Assembly: GCF_027451485.1 (NCBI RefSeq)
Contig: NZ_DAIDJE010000040.1
Span: 1-64,000 of the forward strand
Direction of reading: 5' to 3'
Length of the DNA: 64,000 bases
DNA from: Bradyrhizobium sp.
Lineage (GTDB): Bacteria > Pseudomonadota > Alphaproteobacteria > Rhizobiales > Xanthobacteraceae
Part shown: in pieces, positions 1 to 8,037 of the stretch
Layout: every line of letters begins with the position of its first letter
Numbering within the stretch: the stretch's first letter is position 1
Program-made: the position numbers and the translations under genes
The notes under the pieces: generated by a model
The model's input: the letters and a program-made list of their open reading frames with translations, nothing else
Told to the model about the DNA's origin: nothing
Databases searched by the model: none

Positions 1-71
1 TTTTCGCCGAAATCGGAGGCGTTATAGACCGATATGATCACGAAAGCGAACGGCGCTGCGCCGGCTCCTAG
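1..71. other. Window-edge fragment, gene not identified
   Basis: The first 71 bases lie left of a repeat and probably belong to a gene cut by the window edge. On the plus strand a frame from base 3 is open for 22 codons and stops at TAG 69-71, which is part of the CTAGTG that opens the repeat. On the minus strand another frame is also open and reads hydrophobically. Too little is visible to choose a strand or a product. Confidence 0.25.
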
Positions 72-230
72 TGTGTCGGTTCCGAAGTTCGTGTTACGCC
101 TCAGCACCCACTTTCACGAACTTCGGAAAGTCATGGGGAGCTAATTTACTGATTCTAGTACCGCCTCATCGATCCGAAGTCCCAGACCCAATCAGCCGCT
201 TGTGGTGCAGGCACTTCAGATCGGCGGCGC
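68..230 (+). repeat. Palindromic intergenic repeat, family A (copy 1)
   Basis: Two adjacent palindromes. The first starts CTAGTG and pairs TTCCGAAGTTCGTG with CACGAACTTCGGAA. The second starts CTAGTACCGCC near 157 and pairs a GAAGTCCC arm with a GGCACTTC arm. The same two-part unit recurs at 29092, and its parts recur at 8038, 16030, 31550 and 40351. It codes for nothing, so it is a dispersed non-autonomous or REP-like element. The repeat ends just after the SCO1 stop codon. Confidence 0.8.
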
Positions 231-241
231 GATTCCGCAGG

Positions 242-835
242 TCAAAGATAGCGCTTGAGGTCGGCGGCGGCTTGCTCGGGCTTCTGATTGATATTGAACG
301 GAGCGACGAACTTGCCGTCGCGATCCATCAAATAGATCAGTGCCGTGTGGTCCATGGTGTAGTCGCCGTCCTTCAACGGAACTTTCTTGGAATAGACGCG
401 GTATTCGGACATCACCTTGGCGACCTGCTGCGGCGAGCCGGTAAGGCCCTTCAGGCGCGGATCGAAACTCGACAGGTACTCCTTCATCACCGCCTGGGTG
501 TCGCGTTCCGGGTCGACCGAGATGTAATAGGCGTTCACCCGGTCGGCGTCCTTGCCCATCGCCTTCAGCACTTCGGACATCTGGAAGAGGGTCGTCGGGC
601 AGACATCCGGACAGTGGGTAAAGCCGAAGAAAACCAGGGTTGGGCGGCCCAGCATGGATTTTTCGGTGATGGTCTGACCGGTCTGGTCGGTGAGCTGGAA
701 TGGGCCGCCGATCGCAGCCGGGGCTGTGACGTGGCGAAGGCCGCCCATCACCCAGAGCATCAGGACCGCCCCGACGACGAGGCTTGCAGCGAACGCTCCA
801 ATGACGACCAGCGGCCGGGCGGTCTGATCCTTCAT
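242..835 (-). CDS. SCO1/SenC-family copper chaperone (thioredoxin fold)
   Basis: A 197-residue protein with one N-terminal membrane anchor (about residues 9-30) and a periplasmic thioredoxin-like SCO domain. The copper-binding signature is complete: Cys75 and Cys79 in the CPDVC motif, and His163 in MDHTA. Family members deliver copper to the CuA or CuB centre of cytochrome oxidase or act as thiol reductants. The length is normal for the family. The gene stands alone, flanked by a palindromic repeat on its 3' side, with no oxidase genes nearby. The family is certain; the specific target oxidase cannot be told from here. Confidence 0.93.
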   Translation of the reverse strand: MKDQTARPLVVIGAFAASLVVGAVLMLWVMGGLRHVTAPAAIGGPFQLTDQTGQTITEKSMLGRPTLVFFGFTHCPDVCPTTLFQMSEVLKAMGKDADRVNAYYISVDPERDTQAVMKEYLSSFDPRLKGLTGSPQQVAKVMSEYRVYSKKVPLKDGDYTMDHTALIYLMDRDGKFVAPFNINQKPEQAAADLKRYL

Positions 836-987
836 CCAAACCTCTGTTCTAGCAACGGGCGGCGAGGGACCGGCACGCGGCCATCAGGCGCTCCGCGGTT
901 CAAATAGAGCGTACCAGCGCCCCCGGCAAGCGCCGGGACCGCTGGCACAATTCACGTGATGCTGATCTTGAACCCGGATTCGGACCG

Positions 988-1446
988 TTAATGCGCTGCC
1001 GATGCCCGCGCGTCGAGGAAGCATGGGTGATACATGCTCGTCAGCTCCTTGCCCCGCAGATAGATCATGTGCGGGGTGAGCCCGCCGCGTTGGTTGATCC
1101 ACCTTTTCACCGGAGCGGGATACATCGAATAGAGCATGTGGGTGGCTTCAGGATTGGTGATGGCGTGACCGTCCTCGTCAAGGTCCCAGGCCGCGTGGAA
1201 GCCGAGCGCCGCATGCGAGGTCACGCAAATCTTGTCGTGAGGGATGGCCCCCAGCACGATGGTGCAGGCCGAAGCGCAAAGGCCGTCGATGATCACCATC
1301 TGGCCGGAGGAACGCACCTCCTGATACTTGTCGACGTAGGTGCCGATCCGCCCGCCGCGGTCCTCGCCGATCCGCACCACCGCATGACTCGTCCCCACGC
1401 TCGCCAGCAAAACAATCACAGCGAGCAGCCCCATCAAGAATTTCAT
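988..1446 (-). CDS. Small secreted protein with ClpP-like CASAC motif
   Basis: A 152-residue protein beginning with a clear signal peptide (Met, Lys, then a hydrophobic stretch ending at TSHA). An in-frame extension upstream to 1671 exists, but it lacks protein-like composition and would bury the signal peptide, so the start at 1446 is chosen. The mature part contains CASAC (Cys57, Ser59, Cys61) after a beta-strand-like segment, and GFHAAW (His84). This Ser/His arrangement resembles the periplasmic ClpP/crotonase-like family COG3904, but the Gly-rich oxyanion loop seen in true ClpP is not obvious. Function unknown; a serine-hydrolase role is inference. Confidence 0.7.
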   Translation of the reverse strand: MKFLMGLLAVIVLLASVGTSHAVVRIGEDRGGRIGTYVDKYQEVRSSGQMVIIDGLCASACTIVLGAIPHDKICVTSHAALGFHAAWDLDEDGHAITNPEATHMLYSMYPAPVKRWINQRGGLTPHMIYLRGKELTSMYHPCFLDARASAAH

Positions 1447-1746
1447 TTTGTCCGGCCCCAGTTCGAACCTTGTCGGACTTTCACGATCCGACGACGGTGT
1501 GTGATGCGTTGCGAGAGCGTGTTTCGAGTTGGCTATTTTGTCCAGATGGTCCGCGGAGTTCATATTAAATTCAGACCGAGTGTTGCCGGGGTGCTGCACC
1601 GATCGGGTCCCGGGCAGGAACACGACCTTTGGCCGAGCTGCTGGCGAAGGCTGCCTCGGCCAACGGCCCATTTTGACTCTCCCGGTTGCTGTTGACCATC
1701 CGGGTGAGTGCGGGCTTCACTCATTTCAGCAAATTGGGGAAACGCG
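1447..1746. other. Divergent intergenic region, no gene seen
   Basis: This stretch separates the secreted protein (minus strand) from the flavoprotein gene (plus strand) and must hold both promoters. Several frames are open across it, but they overlap each other and look like GC-rich shadow frames. No hairpin, operator or RNA gene was recognised, apart from the GGGGAAA ribosome binding site at 1735-1741. Confidence 0.5.
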
Positions 1747-3405
1747 ATGGCAGACGAAGCTGACGTCATCGTGGTAGGCGCGGGATTGGCCGGTCTGGTT
1801 GCGGCGACCGAGATCGCATCCGCCGGAAAGCGCGTCACCGTGGTCGACCAGGAAGGCGCGCAAAGCCTTGGCGGACAAGCGTTCTGGTCGTTTGGCGGAC
1901 TGTTCCTGATCGATTCGCCCGAGCAGCGTCGCCTTGGAATCAAGGACAGCTACGAACTGGCCCATCAGGACTGGATGGGCACGGCCGGTTTCGACCGCGA
2001 GGAGGATATCTGGCCGCGGCGCTGGGCGGAAGCCTATCTGGCGTTCGCCGCAGGCGAGAAGAGAAGCTGGCTGCGCGCCATGGGCCACCGTATTTTTCCG
2101 GTGATCGGCTGGGCCGAACGCGGCGGCTACGACGCGATGGGCCACGGCAATTCCGTGCCGCGGTTCCACGTGACCTGGGGCACCGGCCCCGGCATCGTCG
2201 AGCCGCTCGTCCGACGTGCCCGCGAGGCGGAAAAATCCGGACGGCTCACCTTCAAATTCCGCCATCGTGTCGATGGCCTGACCATCGCCAACGGCACCGT
2301 GGAAGGCGTACGAGGCACGATCCTCGAATCGGATCCGGTGGCGCGCGGCGTGAGCAGCTCGCGCAAAGTCATCGCCGAATTCACGCTGCGTGCACAAGCG
2401 GTCGTCGTGGCTTCCGGCGGCATCGGGGGCAACCACGAGCTGGTGCGGCAGAACTGGCCCGCGCGCCTTGGAGCCCCGCCTGCCGAGATGATCTCCGGCG
2501 TGCCCGAATATGTCGACGGCCGCATGATCGGCATCACCGAACAGGCCGGTGCGCGGCTGATCAACCGCGACCGCATGTGGCACTATGTCGAGGGCATCAG
2601 AAACTGGTCGCCGATCTGGCCGCGCCACGGCATCCGCATTCTGCCCGGGCCGTCATCGATGTGGTTCGACGCCGCGGGCAGACGCCTGCCCTCGCCGCTG
2701 TTCCCCGGCTCCGACACGCTCGGCCAGCTCGAATACATCCTCGCGACCGGCTACGATTACTCGTGGTTCGTGCTGACCCAGAGCATCATCAAGAAGGAAT
2801 TCGCGCTCTCGGGCTCCGAGCAGAATCCCGACCTCACCGGCAGGAGCTGGCTGATGACCGCGCGCCGCGCCACCAACAAGGGAGCACCCGCGCCGGTCGA
2901 GGCGTTCAAGAAGCAGGGCGCGGATTTCATCGTGCGTGACAACCTCGCCGATCTCGTCCGTGCCATGAATGCCCTTGCCGGCAACGATCTGTTGAAGCTC
3001 GACGCAATCAAGGCCCAGATCGAGGCGCGCGACCGCGAGATCGAAAATCCCTACGCCAAGGACGCGCAGATCCTGAACATCCACAATGCGCGCCGCTATA
3101 TCGGCGATCGCCTGATCCGCACCGCGAGGCCGCACCGGATTCTCGATCCCGCGCATGGCCCCCTGATCGCAGTGAAGCTGAACATCCTGACCCGCAAGAC
3201 GCTCGGCGGCTTCGAGACCGATCTCGATGGCCGCGTGTTCGGCAAGGACGGCCAAATCATGCAAGGGCTCTATGCCGCCGGCGAAGCGGCGGGTTTCGGC
3301 GGCGGCGGCATGCACGGCTATCGCGCGCTGGAAGGGACCTTCCTCGGCGGCTGCCTGTTCTCGGGCCGCATAGCGGGGCGCGCGACCGCCAAGGCGGTAT
3401 TGTGA
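1747..3405 (+). CDS. FAD-binding dehydrogenase (fumarate reductase/KstD-like flavoprotein)
   Basis: A 552-residue flavoprotein. The N-terminus carries the Rossmann FAD motif VIVVGAGLAGLVAA followed by an acidic residue at the end of the second strand (VVDQEG). The C-terminus has the FAD-contacting segment GLYAAGEAAGFGGGGMHGYRA, typical of the fumarate reductase/3-ketosteroid-dehydrogenase superfamily. Members oxidise or reduce C-C bonds next to carbonyl groups. The ATG at 1747 is preferred over the frame start at 1708 because GGGGAAA lies six bases upstream and the Rossmann strand begins seven residues in. A RidA-family gene follows after 86 bp in the same direction. The substrate is unknown; COG3573-type annotation would fit. 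Confidence 0.88.
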   Translation: MADEADVIVVGAGLAGLVAATEIASAGKRVTVVDQEGAQSLGGQAFWSFGGLFLIDSPEQRRLGIKDSYELAHQDWMGTAGFDREEDIWPRRWAEAYLAFAAGEKRSWLRAMGHRIFPVIGWAERGGYDAMGHGNSVPRFHVTWGTGPGIVEPLVRRAREAEKSGRLTFKFRHRVDGLTIANGTVEGVRGTILESDPVARGVSSSRKVIAEFTLRAQAVVVASGGIGGNHELVRQNWPARLGAPPAEMISGVPEYVDGRMIGITEQAGARLINRDRMWHYVEGIRNWSPIWPRHGIRILPGPSSMWFDAAGRRLPSPLFPGSDTLGQLEYILATGYDYSWFVLTQSIIKKEFALSGSEQNPDLTGRSWLMTARRATNKGAPAPVEAFKKQGADFIVRDNLADLVRAMNALAGNDLLKLDAIKAQIEARDREIENPYAKDAQILNIHNARRYIGDRLIRTARPHRILDPAHGPLIAVKLNILTRKTLGGFETDLDGRVFGKDGQIMQGLYAAGEAAGFGGGGMHGYRALEGTFLGGCLFSGRIAGRATAKAVL

Positions 3406-3491
3406 AAAGCAGAACCCTGATCTTCGCGACAAGATAGTAGCGGCCACAGAGCCTTCAGGCTAAGTGGCAGCGTCATCCACGGGAGAGAAAA

Positions 3492-3842
3492 ATGACCATT
3501 CAACGTATCGAAGCCGGGGCGCGCATGAGCCAGGCCGTCGTCCACGGCGACACCGTCTATCTTGCCGGCATCGTCGCCAATACTACCGCCGGCGAAAGCG
3601 TCACCAAGCAGACCCAGGAGATCCTTTCGATCATCGACGGCCACCTCAAGAAGGCGGGCACCGACAAGTCGAAGCTGCTGACCACCACGATCTATCTCAC
3701 CGACATGAAGACCTTCGGAGAGATGAACGCCGTGTGGGATGCCTGGGTATCGCCGGGCAACACGCCGGCCCGCGCCACGGTCGAGGTGAAGCTCGCCGCG
3801 CCGAAATACAACGTCGAGATCATGGTGACGGCGGCAAAGTAA
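3492..3842 (+). CDS. RidA-family protein (enamine/imine deaminase superfamily)
   Basis: A 116-residue protein spanning the YjgF/YER057c/UK114 fold. The substrate-carboxylate arginine of active RidA enzymes is present (Arg94 in PARATVEV), as is the following acidic residue (Glu109 in VEIMV), so imine/enamine hydrolysis is plausible. The start is supported by GGGAGAG seven bases upstream. It sits just downstream of an FAD dehydrogenase, which could generate a reactive imine or unsaturated product; this pairing is inference. A strong intrinsic terminator follows. The family assignment is secure; the physiological substrate is not known. Confidence 0.9.
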   Translation: MTIQRIEAGARMSQAVVHGDTVYLAGIVANTTAGESVTKQTQEILSIIDGHLKKAGTDKSKLLTTTIYLTDMKTFGEMNAVWDAWVSPGNTPARATVEVKLAAPKYNVEIMVTAAK

Positions 3843-3875
3843 CCGGCGAACCAGAGGACGCGACATCCCGATCTA

Positions 3876-3908
3876 ACGGCCGGCCGTCGCCGGCCGTTTT
3901 CTTTTTCT
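3876..3908 (+). terminator. Rho-independent terminator after the RidA gene
   Basis: A perfect 9-bp GC-rich stem (ACGGCCGGC with GCCGGCCGT) around a 4-base loop, followed at once by a T-rich tract (TTTTCTTTTTCT). It closes the flavoprotein-RidA transcription unit 34 bp after the stop codon. Confidence 0.93.
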
Positions 3909-3966
3909 GATACGTTAGCCCTTGGCGCTATCGGCCGCCTTTCGACATGACTCGCGGAATACGTCG

Positions 3967-3994
3967 GGAACCTTCCGGGAAATCCTGCATCCAA
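3967..3994 (+). promoter_or_regulatory. Putative ECF-sigma promoter of the sigma factor gene
   Basis: GGAACCTT at 3967-3974 and CATCCAA at 3988-3994 are separated by 13 bases. The same two blocks with exactly the same spacing occur at 4717-4744 before the next gene, and both copies are followed by an AGGTCA-like stretch. The -35-like GGAAC is the hallmark of ECF sigma promoters. Autoregulation by the encoded sigma factor is the natural reading. Confidence 0.75.
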
Positions 3995-4025
3995 TCCTTA
4001 CAAGGTCATCATCCAGGATAGCACC

Positions 4026-4709
4026 ATGGGCCAGGCACAGACACCGAAAGTGACGGAAGCAGCAGTCGACGACCTGGTCGCCCGGGCCCGCGACCGGGAC
4101 GAGGCGGCAATCCGCGCCATCATCAAGGCCAACAATCGCCGCCTGTACCGCCTCGCCCGCGGCATCCTGCGCAACGACGGCGAGGCCGAGGACGTCGTCC
4201 AGGAGACCTATGTCCGGGCCTTCACCCATCTCGACAGTTTTCGCGGAGATTCGAGTTTCGCCACCTGGCTGGCACGCATCGCCATCAATGAGGCTTTGGG
4301 CCGGTTGCGCAGCCAGCGGCCCACGGCCGAATGGACCTCACTGCCGCCGGGCGCGATCGAGGCCCAGATCATCCAATTTCCCCTTTCGGCCACGCCCGAT
4401 CCGGAAAAGACCATGGCGCAACGCGAAATCCAGAACGTCGTCGAGCAGGCGATCGACGAGCTTCCCGAACCCTTCCGCCTGGTCTTCATCACCCGCGTCG
4501 TCGAAGGCATGAACATTGAGGAGACGGCGGAAATTCTCGGTCTGAAGCCGGAGACCGTGAAGACCAGACTGCATCGCGCCCGTGCCATGCTGCGCGAGAC
4601 TGTCGAACGCAAAATCGGTCCGGTGGTGATGGAAGCATTTCCGTTCGCTGGCCGGCGTTGCGAGAGGCTGACCGACGCCGTGCTGCAGCGCCTCGGCATC
4701 TCCGCATAA
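4026..4709 (+). CDS. RNA polymerase ECF sigma factor (sigma-70 family)
   Basis: A 227-residue protein with sigma region 2 (about residues 28-95, with core-binding DAEDVVQETYVRAF-like residues and the FATWLARIAINEA segment of 2.4) and region 4.2 near 150-200 (ELPEPFRLVF, then a helix-turn-helix with GLKPETVKTRLHRAR). The 70-residue linker and short C-terminal tail are normal for ECF factors. No anti-sigma gene is adjacent. The gene is preceded by a GGAACCTT-N13-CATCCAA element repeated before the downstream DUF4142 gene, so it probably drives itself and that pair. The inducing stress is not visible. Confidence 0.93.
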   Translation: MGQAQTPKVTEAAVDDLVARARDRDEAAIRAIIKANNRRLYRLARGILRNDGEAEDVVQETYVRAFTHLDSFRGDSSFATWLARIAINEALGRLRSQRPTAEWTSLPPGAIEAQIIQFPLSATPDPEKTMAQREIQNVVEQAIDELPEPFRLVFITRVVEGMNIEETAEILGLKPETVKTRLHRARAMLRETVERKIGPVVMEAFPFAGRRCERLTDAVLQRLGISA

Positions 4710-4716
4710 TTTTGCA

Positions 4717-4744
4717 GGAACCTTTTTCAGATCGCTCCATCCAA
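4717..4744 (+). promoter_or_regulatory. Second copy of the putative ECF-sigma promoter
   Basis: GGAACCTT 4717-4724 and CATCCAA 4738-4744 have a 13-base spacer, identical in both blocks and spacing to the element at 3967-3994. It lies 57 bp before the DUF4142 start codon and 7 bp after the sigma gene stop. Confidence 0.75.
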
Positions 4745-4801
4745 CTCCTGTGAGGTCACAACCCCCGGCGGCTCAGGCCCCGGCTTACAGGAGTGTCAAG
4801 C

Positions 4802-5344
4802 ATGTTCATCCGATTGAGCGCAGCGATCGCCGCCATAACGCTTCTGAGCAGCCCCGCGCTGGCTCAAGGCGCCAAGCTCACCGATCCCCAGATCGCCCAT
4901 ATTGCCTACACCGCCGGGGTCATCGACATCGCGGCCGCAAAGCAGGCGCTCGCGAAAACCCACAACAAGGAGGTCAAGGCCTTTGCGGAAGACATGGTGC
5001 GCGACCATGAGGCCGTGAACAAGCAGGCGCTCGACCTCGTCAAGAAACTCAAGGTCACTCCCGAAGATAACGACACCAGCAAGACGCTTTCGAAGAACGC
5101 GGCCGATGAGCGCACCAAGCTGAGCAAGCTCAACGGCGCCGCCTTCGACAAGGCCTATGTCGAAAACGAGGTCGCCTATCACAAGGCGGTCGACAGCGCG
5201 CTGGAGACCCAGTTGATTCCTTCCGCCAGCAATGCGGAGCTGAAGAGCCTGCTGCAGACCGGATTGAAGATTTTCCAGGGCCACGAGCAGCACGCCGAGC
5301 ATGTCCTGGCCACGCTGAACCAATCGGTAGGCCACCACAAATGA
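4802..5344 (+). CDS. DUF4142 periplasmic protein
   Basis: A 180-residue exported protein with a signal peptide ending at SPALAQ. The mature part is the helical ferritin-like DUF4142 domain, with the conserved KAFAEDMVRDHEAVN region and a late VAYHKAVD helix. The ATG at 4802 is chosen over a GTG at 4793 because AGGAG at 4789-4793 is then eight bases away. Its stop overlaps the start of a cupredoxin gene by four bases (ATGA), so the two are co-translated. Family members are often stress-induced in Proteobacteria, but their biochemical role is not established. Control by the upstream ECF sigma factor is likely. Confidence 0.9.
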   Translation: MFIRLSAAIAAITLLSSPALAQGAKLTDPQIAHIAYTAGVIDIAAAKQALAKTHNKEVKAFAEDMVRDHEAVNKQALDLVKKLKVTPEDNDTSKTLSKNAADERTKLSKLNGAAFDKAYVENEVAYHKAVDSALETQLIPSASNAELKSLLQTGLKIFQGHEQHAEHVLATLNQSVGHHK

Positions 5345-5673
5345 AACCAGGATCGACTTGCCCGGCCTTTGGAGCGTTCGCCTTGAGCGCGCTCATGGCG
5401 GGGATATCCGTGTCGGCCCATGCGGCCACGATTCAAATCCTGGTCACGAACCTGGAATTCTCGCCGACAGAAGTCTCGGCAAAGGTCGGCGACACCATCG
5501 AATGGGTCAACAAGGACCCGCTCGCGCACACCGCGACCGCGAAAGACGGCGACTGGGACGTGATGCTGCCGCCCAAAAAAAGCGGCAGCCTGGTTCTGAA
5601 GAAAGCCGGCACCTTTGCGTATTACTGCCGCTTTCATCCCAACATGAAGGCGGCACTGACCGTCGCGCCGTAA
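5341..5673 (+). CDS. Periplasmic cupredoxin (plastocyanin/amicyanin-like)
   Basis: A 110-residue protein with a signal peptide (cleavage near SAHA) and a single blue-copper domain. All four type-1 copper ligands are visible: His63 in LAHTAT, then Cys96, His99 and Met102 in the YYCRFHPNM loop. The short Cys-X2-His-X2-Met loop is amicyanin-like. The start overlaps the DUF4142 stop, so it belongs to the ECF-controlled unit. It could carry electrons or scavenge copper in the periplasm under stress; the redox partner is unknown. A palindromic repeat begins directly at its stop codon. Confidence 0.92.
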   Translation: MKPGSTCPAFGAFALSALMAGISVSAHAATIQILVTNLEFSPTEVSAKVGDTIEWVNKDPLAHTATAKDGDWDVMLPPKKSGSLVLKKAGTFAYYCRFHPNMKAALTVAP

Positions 5674-5771
5674 AGCATGATCCGGAAGATTGGGGAGCGG
5701 TTTTCCGAAGAGATCATGCTCAATCAAAGAGCTAAAGCGCGATGACGATTGAACCCAATCTCATTGCGCTT
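5673..5771. repeat. Paired palindromic repeat, family C (AGCATGATC unit)
   Basis: Two palindromes in tandem. At 5674-5720, AGCATGATC pairs with GATCATGCT around inner CCGGAA/TTCCG arms. At 5734-5771, AAGCGCGATGA pairs with TCATTGCGCTT with small mismatches. I recognise this pairing as a common intergenic element of Bradyrhizobium and relatives. The right end lies within a truncated DUF1223 gene. Confidence 0.8.
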
Positions 5772-5893
5772 GGCATTAGCCGGCAGCCCTGCGAAGTGAA
5801 GCGTTCGACGACGATGGGCCGTTCGGCGGCATGGGCCGTGACCGGCGACAGGCCGACGAACAATCCGAGCGACAAGACGAGGCGCGAGAACAT
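5732..5893 (-). pseudogene. 5' remnant of a DUF1223 secreted protein gene
   Basis: A 53-codon frame starts with ATG at 5893 and a good signal peptide (MFSRLVLSLGLF..VTAHAA). It continues into RPIVVERFTSQGC, which matches the opening strand and CxxC-approach of DUF1223 proteins (usual form VVELFTSQGCSSCPP). From about 5775 the reading frame passes into the repeat at 5673-5771, and the second cysteine and the remaining 200 or so residues expected for the family are missing. The gene has therefore been lost or truncated next to the repeat. The DUF1223 identification rests on that one motif. Confidence 0.6.
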
Positions 5894-6068
5894 GGTGATC
5901 CTCGCTGGCGTAACCAATGTTCACTTCGCAAGGAGACGTGCCGTGTTACAAGCGGCCACCTTCACATTTGCGCAAATTTCCGGGTGGGTGCCCCGCGCCT
6001 TCGCACGACATTGGCGGCGAAAGCGGAATGAACGCGAAGCGCGAGTGAGGTCAGGCCCGACGAGGTCT

Positions 6069-6142
6069 TGGAGCGGGCGAAGGGAATCGAACCCTCGTAT
6101 GCAGCTTGGGAAGCTGCCGTTCTACCATTGAACTACGCCCGC
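6069..6142 (-). tRNA. tRNA-Gly (anticodon CCC), CCA encoded
   Basis: Read on the minus strand, this folds as a full cloverleaf: acceptor GCGGGCG/CGCCCGC, a D arm, an anticodon stem GCAGC/GCTGC with loop TTCCCAA (anticodon CCC), and a T arm GAGGG-TTCGATT-CCCTT. The discriminator is T and the 3' CCA is encoded in the DNA (6069-6071). Confidence 0.97.
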
Positions 6143-6570
6143 AATCGGCGGCTACCATAGCGAATGACGCGGCGGGATCAAGGTAGGGAAATCGCCAAAC
6201 AAAGCCAGCGCCGCCAGTCTTCGCATCGCGCTGATGCCAACAGCAAGGCCGCCGGGCGGAGTATCTCGCCGGACGGCCTTGCCGCGTTGTTCCGGACGGG
6301 GGAGGTCCGGGGCGAGACCTCTAGCAAGGCAGTCCCGATGCATGAACTGAAAAATAGTTGATAGGCGCGTGTCCGCCACTCACGCGGGCGGGCTTGGTCG
6401 AAACGCCTTCTCCATAAGGCGATGTCCTCCCCTATCGGCAAGATATCTTTCGCTTCGCAACGGAAGGCTCCCTTCGTCAAGGTCTGGTGCGACTCTGGCC
6501 TTAGCCGAATTGTCATTTTTCGGATGCGGCTGCCGGTACCGGTGCTATGATGCTTGCGGGGACGAAGCGT
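6143..6570. other. Intergenic region, no gene seen
   Basis: A 428-bp stretch lies between the tRNA gene and ogt. Short open frames on both strands have low-complexity, Arg-rich composition and no ribosome binding sites, so I do not call them. A GGGGA at 6557-6561 serves ogt. No repeat or RNA structure was recognised. Confidence 0.5.
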
Positions 6571-7149
6571 ATGTCGGGGCGGGCGTACAGTATTTTCGAT
6601 ACGGCGATTGGCCGATGCGGCATTGCGTGGGGGCAATCCGGCATTGTCGGCGTGCAGCTCCCTGAAGCCCGCGAAATCGATACCCGCCGGCGGCTTTTCC
6701 AGCTTTATCCCGAAGCCCGCGAAATCCGCCCTACAGCCGATGTCGAAGCGGCGATCGAGGCGATTGCGGCGCTGCTCCGCGGCGAAAGCTGCGACTTCTC
6801 CCGCGTCGCCCTCGATGTCGGCGGCATTCACCCTTTCGACCAGCGGGTCTATCAGATCACGCGACGAATTCCGCGCGGCGAGACCATGACCTATGACGAG
6901 ATCGCCGTCGGGCTCGGCGCCTCCGGCGCGGTGCGCTCGGTTACCCAGGCCCTCCGCCGGAACCCCTTTGTCATCATCGTTCCCTGCCATCGTGTCCTCG
7001 AAGCCGGGGGTTACGCCGACACGATGTCCCCTTACGCTGGTTTGATCTCCAAACGGCGGCTGCTCTCGATCGAGGGCACCACGAGCCCAGCGAGCAGGAC
7101 ATTGCTGGACGTCCTGCTTCCGGTTGCCCCGCCGCGGCTATCCCGTTAG
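6571..7149 (+). CDS. ogt: Methylated-DNA--protein-cysteine methyltransferase (MGMT)
   Basis: A 192-residue suicide DNA repair enzyme. The C-terminal domain has the winged helix (VRSVTQALRRNP) followed by the acceptor-cysteine motif PCHRV (Cys139). It would transfer the alkyl group from O6-alkylguanine to that cysteine. The N-terminal domain is a normal ribonuclease-H-like fold of about 95 residues. There is no Ada-type zinc or AraC domain fused, so this is Ogt-like. ATG 6571 is preferred to 6547 because GGGGA lies ten bases upstream. A separate AraC-family gene starts nine bases after the stop, so the two may be co-transcribed. Confidence 0.92.
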   Translation: MSGRAYSIFDTAIGRCGIAWGQSGIVGVQLPEAREIDTRRRLFQLYPEAREIRPTADVEAAIEAIAALLRGESCDFSRVALDVGGIHPFDQRVYQITRRIPRGETMTYDEIAVGLGASGAVRSVTQALRRNPFVIIVPCHRVLEAGGYADTMSPYAGLISKRRLLSIEGTTSPASRTLLDVLLPVAPPRLSR

Positions 7150-7158
7150 CCTCACCTC

Positions 7159-7998
7159 ATGATCAGGACGACCCTGTTGACGCACCGCGCGATCTCGGTG
7201 TCGGAGTTCCGCTGCACCGCCGTCCCCGGCGACAAGCCGTTTGCAGAGCAGTTTGACTGCCACTCGGTTTCCTATGTGCGCAAGGGCAGCTTCGGCTGCC
7301 AATCCCGCGGGCGGTCGTTCGAGCTGGTGACAGGGTCCGTGCTGGTCGGTTTCCCCGGCGACGAATATGTCTGCACCCATGACCACGTTTGCGGCGACGA
7401 GTGCCTGTCGTTCTTTCTGGAGCCGGAACTGGTCGAGACGATCGGCGGCCGGCGCGAGGCCTGGCGGGTCGGTGCGGCCCCGCCCTTGCCCGAACTGATG
7501 GTGCTCGGCGAACTCGCGCAGGCCGCCGCCGATGGCCGCAGCGATATCGCCCTTGACGAGATTGGCCATCTCTTCGCCAGCCGCTTTGTCGATGCGGTGT
7601 CGGAGCGGACGCGCAAGCCAGTCGCGATCAAGGCCCGCGACCGCCGCCGTGCGGTGGAAACGGCGCAATGGATCGAGGCGAATTCAGATCAAGCGATCGA
7701 CCTCGAGGCCGCAGCAAAGCAGGCCGGCATCAGCCCGTTCCATTTCCTGCGCCTGTTTTCCAAGGTGCTCGGCGTCACCCCGCACCAATATCTGGTGCGC
7801 TCGCGGCTGCGTCATGCGGCGCGCCTGCTGTCTGACGAAGATATCGCCATCACCGATATCGCCTACGATGTCGGCTTTGGCGACCTCTCCAATTTCGTCC
7901 GCACCTTCCACCGCGCGGCCGGCCTCTCGCCGGGCGCGTTCCGCGACGCGGCACGCGGTAAGCGCAAGATTCTCCAAGCGAGCGCCGCGCTGCACTGA
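7159..7998 (+). CDS. AraC-family transcriptional regulator
   Basis: A 279-residue protein with an N-terminal ligand-sensing region of about 160 residues (cupin-like, with conserved [13 protein letters not shown] and [11 protein letters not shown] strands) and a C-terminal double helix-turn-helix (about 175-265). The latter includes [18 protein letters not shown] and the AraC signature [20 protein letters not shown]. Several cysteine and histidine residues cluster in the sensor part, which could bind a metal, but this is speculation. It follows ogt by nine bases. Despite that neighbour it lacks the Ada methyl-acceptor domain, so it is not an Ada protein. Targets unknown. Confidence 0.92.
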   Translation: MIRTTLLTHRAISVSEFRCTAVPGDKPFAEQFDCHSVSYVRKGSFGCQSRGRSFELVTGSVLVGFPGDEYVCTHDHVCGDECLSFFLEPELVETIGGRREAWRVGAAPPLPELMVLGELAQAAADGRSDIALDEIGHLFASRFVDAVSERTRKPVAIKARDRRRAVETAQWIEANSDQAIDLEAAAKQAGISPFHFLRLFSKVLGVTPHQYLVRSRLRHAARLLSDEDIAITDIAYDVGFGDLSNFVRTFHRAAGLSPGAFRDAARGKRKILQASAALH

Positions 7999-8037
7999 GT
8001 AAACCTCATCTCCATCTTCGGCGGGCTGGTGCCCGAC

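Noticed and set aside
71..907. A 278-codon plus-strand frame across the SCO1 gene
   Set aside because: It is antisense to a clear SCO1 protein, starts in a repeat and has Arg/His-rich shadow composition.
7159..7998. Ada methylation-response regulator
   Set aside because: Although next to ogt, the AraC protein lacks the Ada zinc/methyl-acceptor domain.
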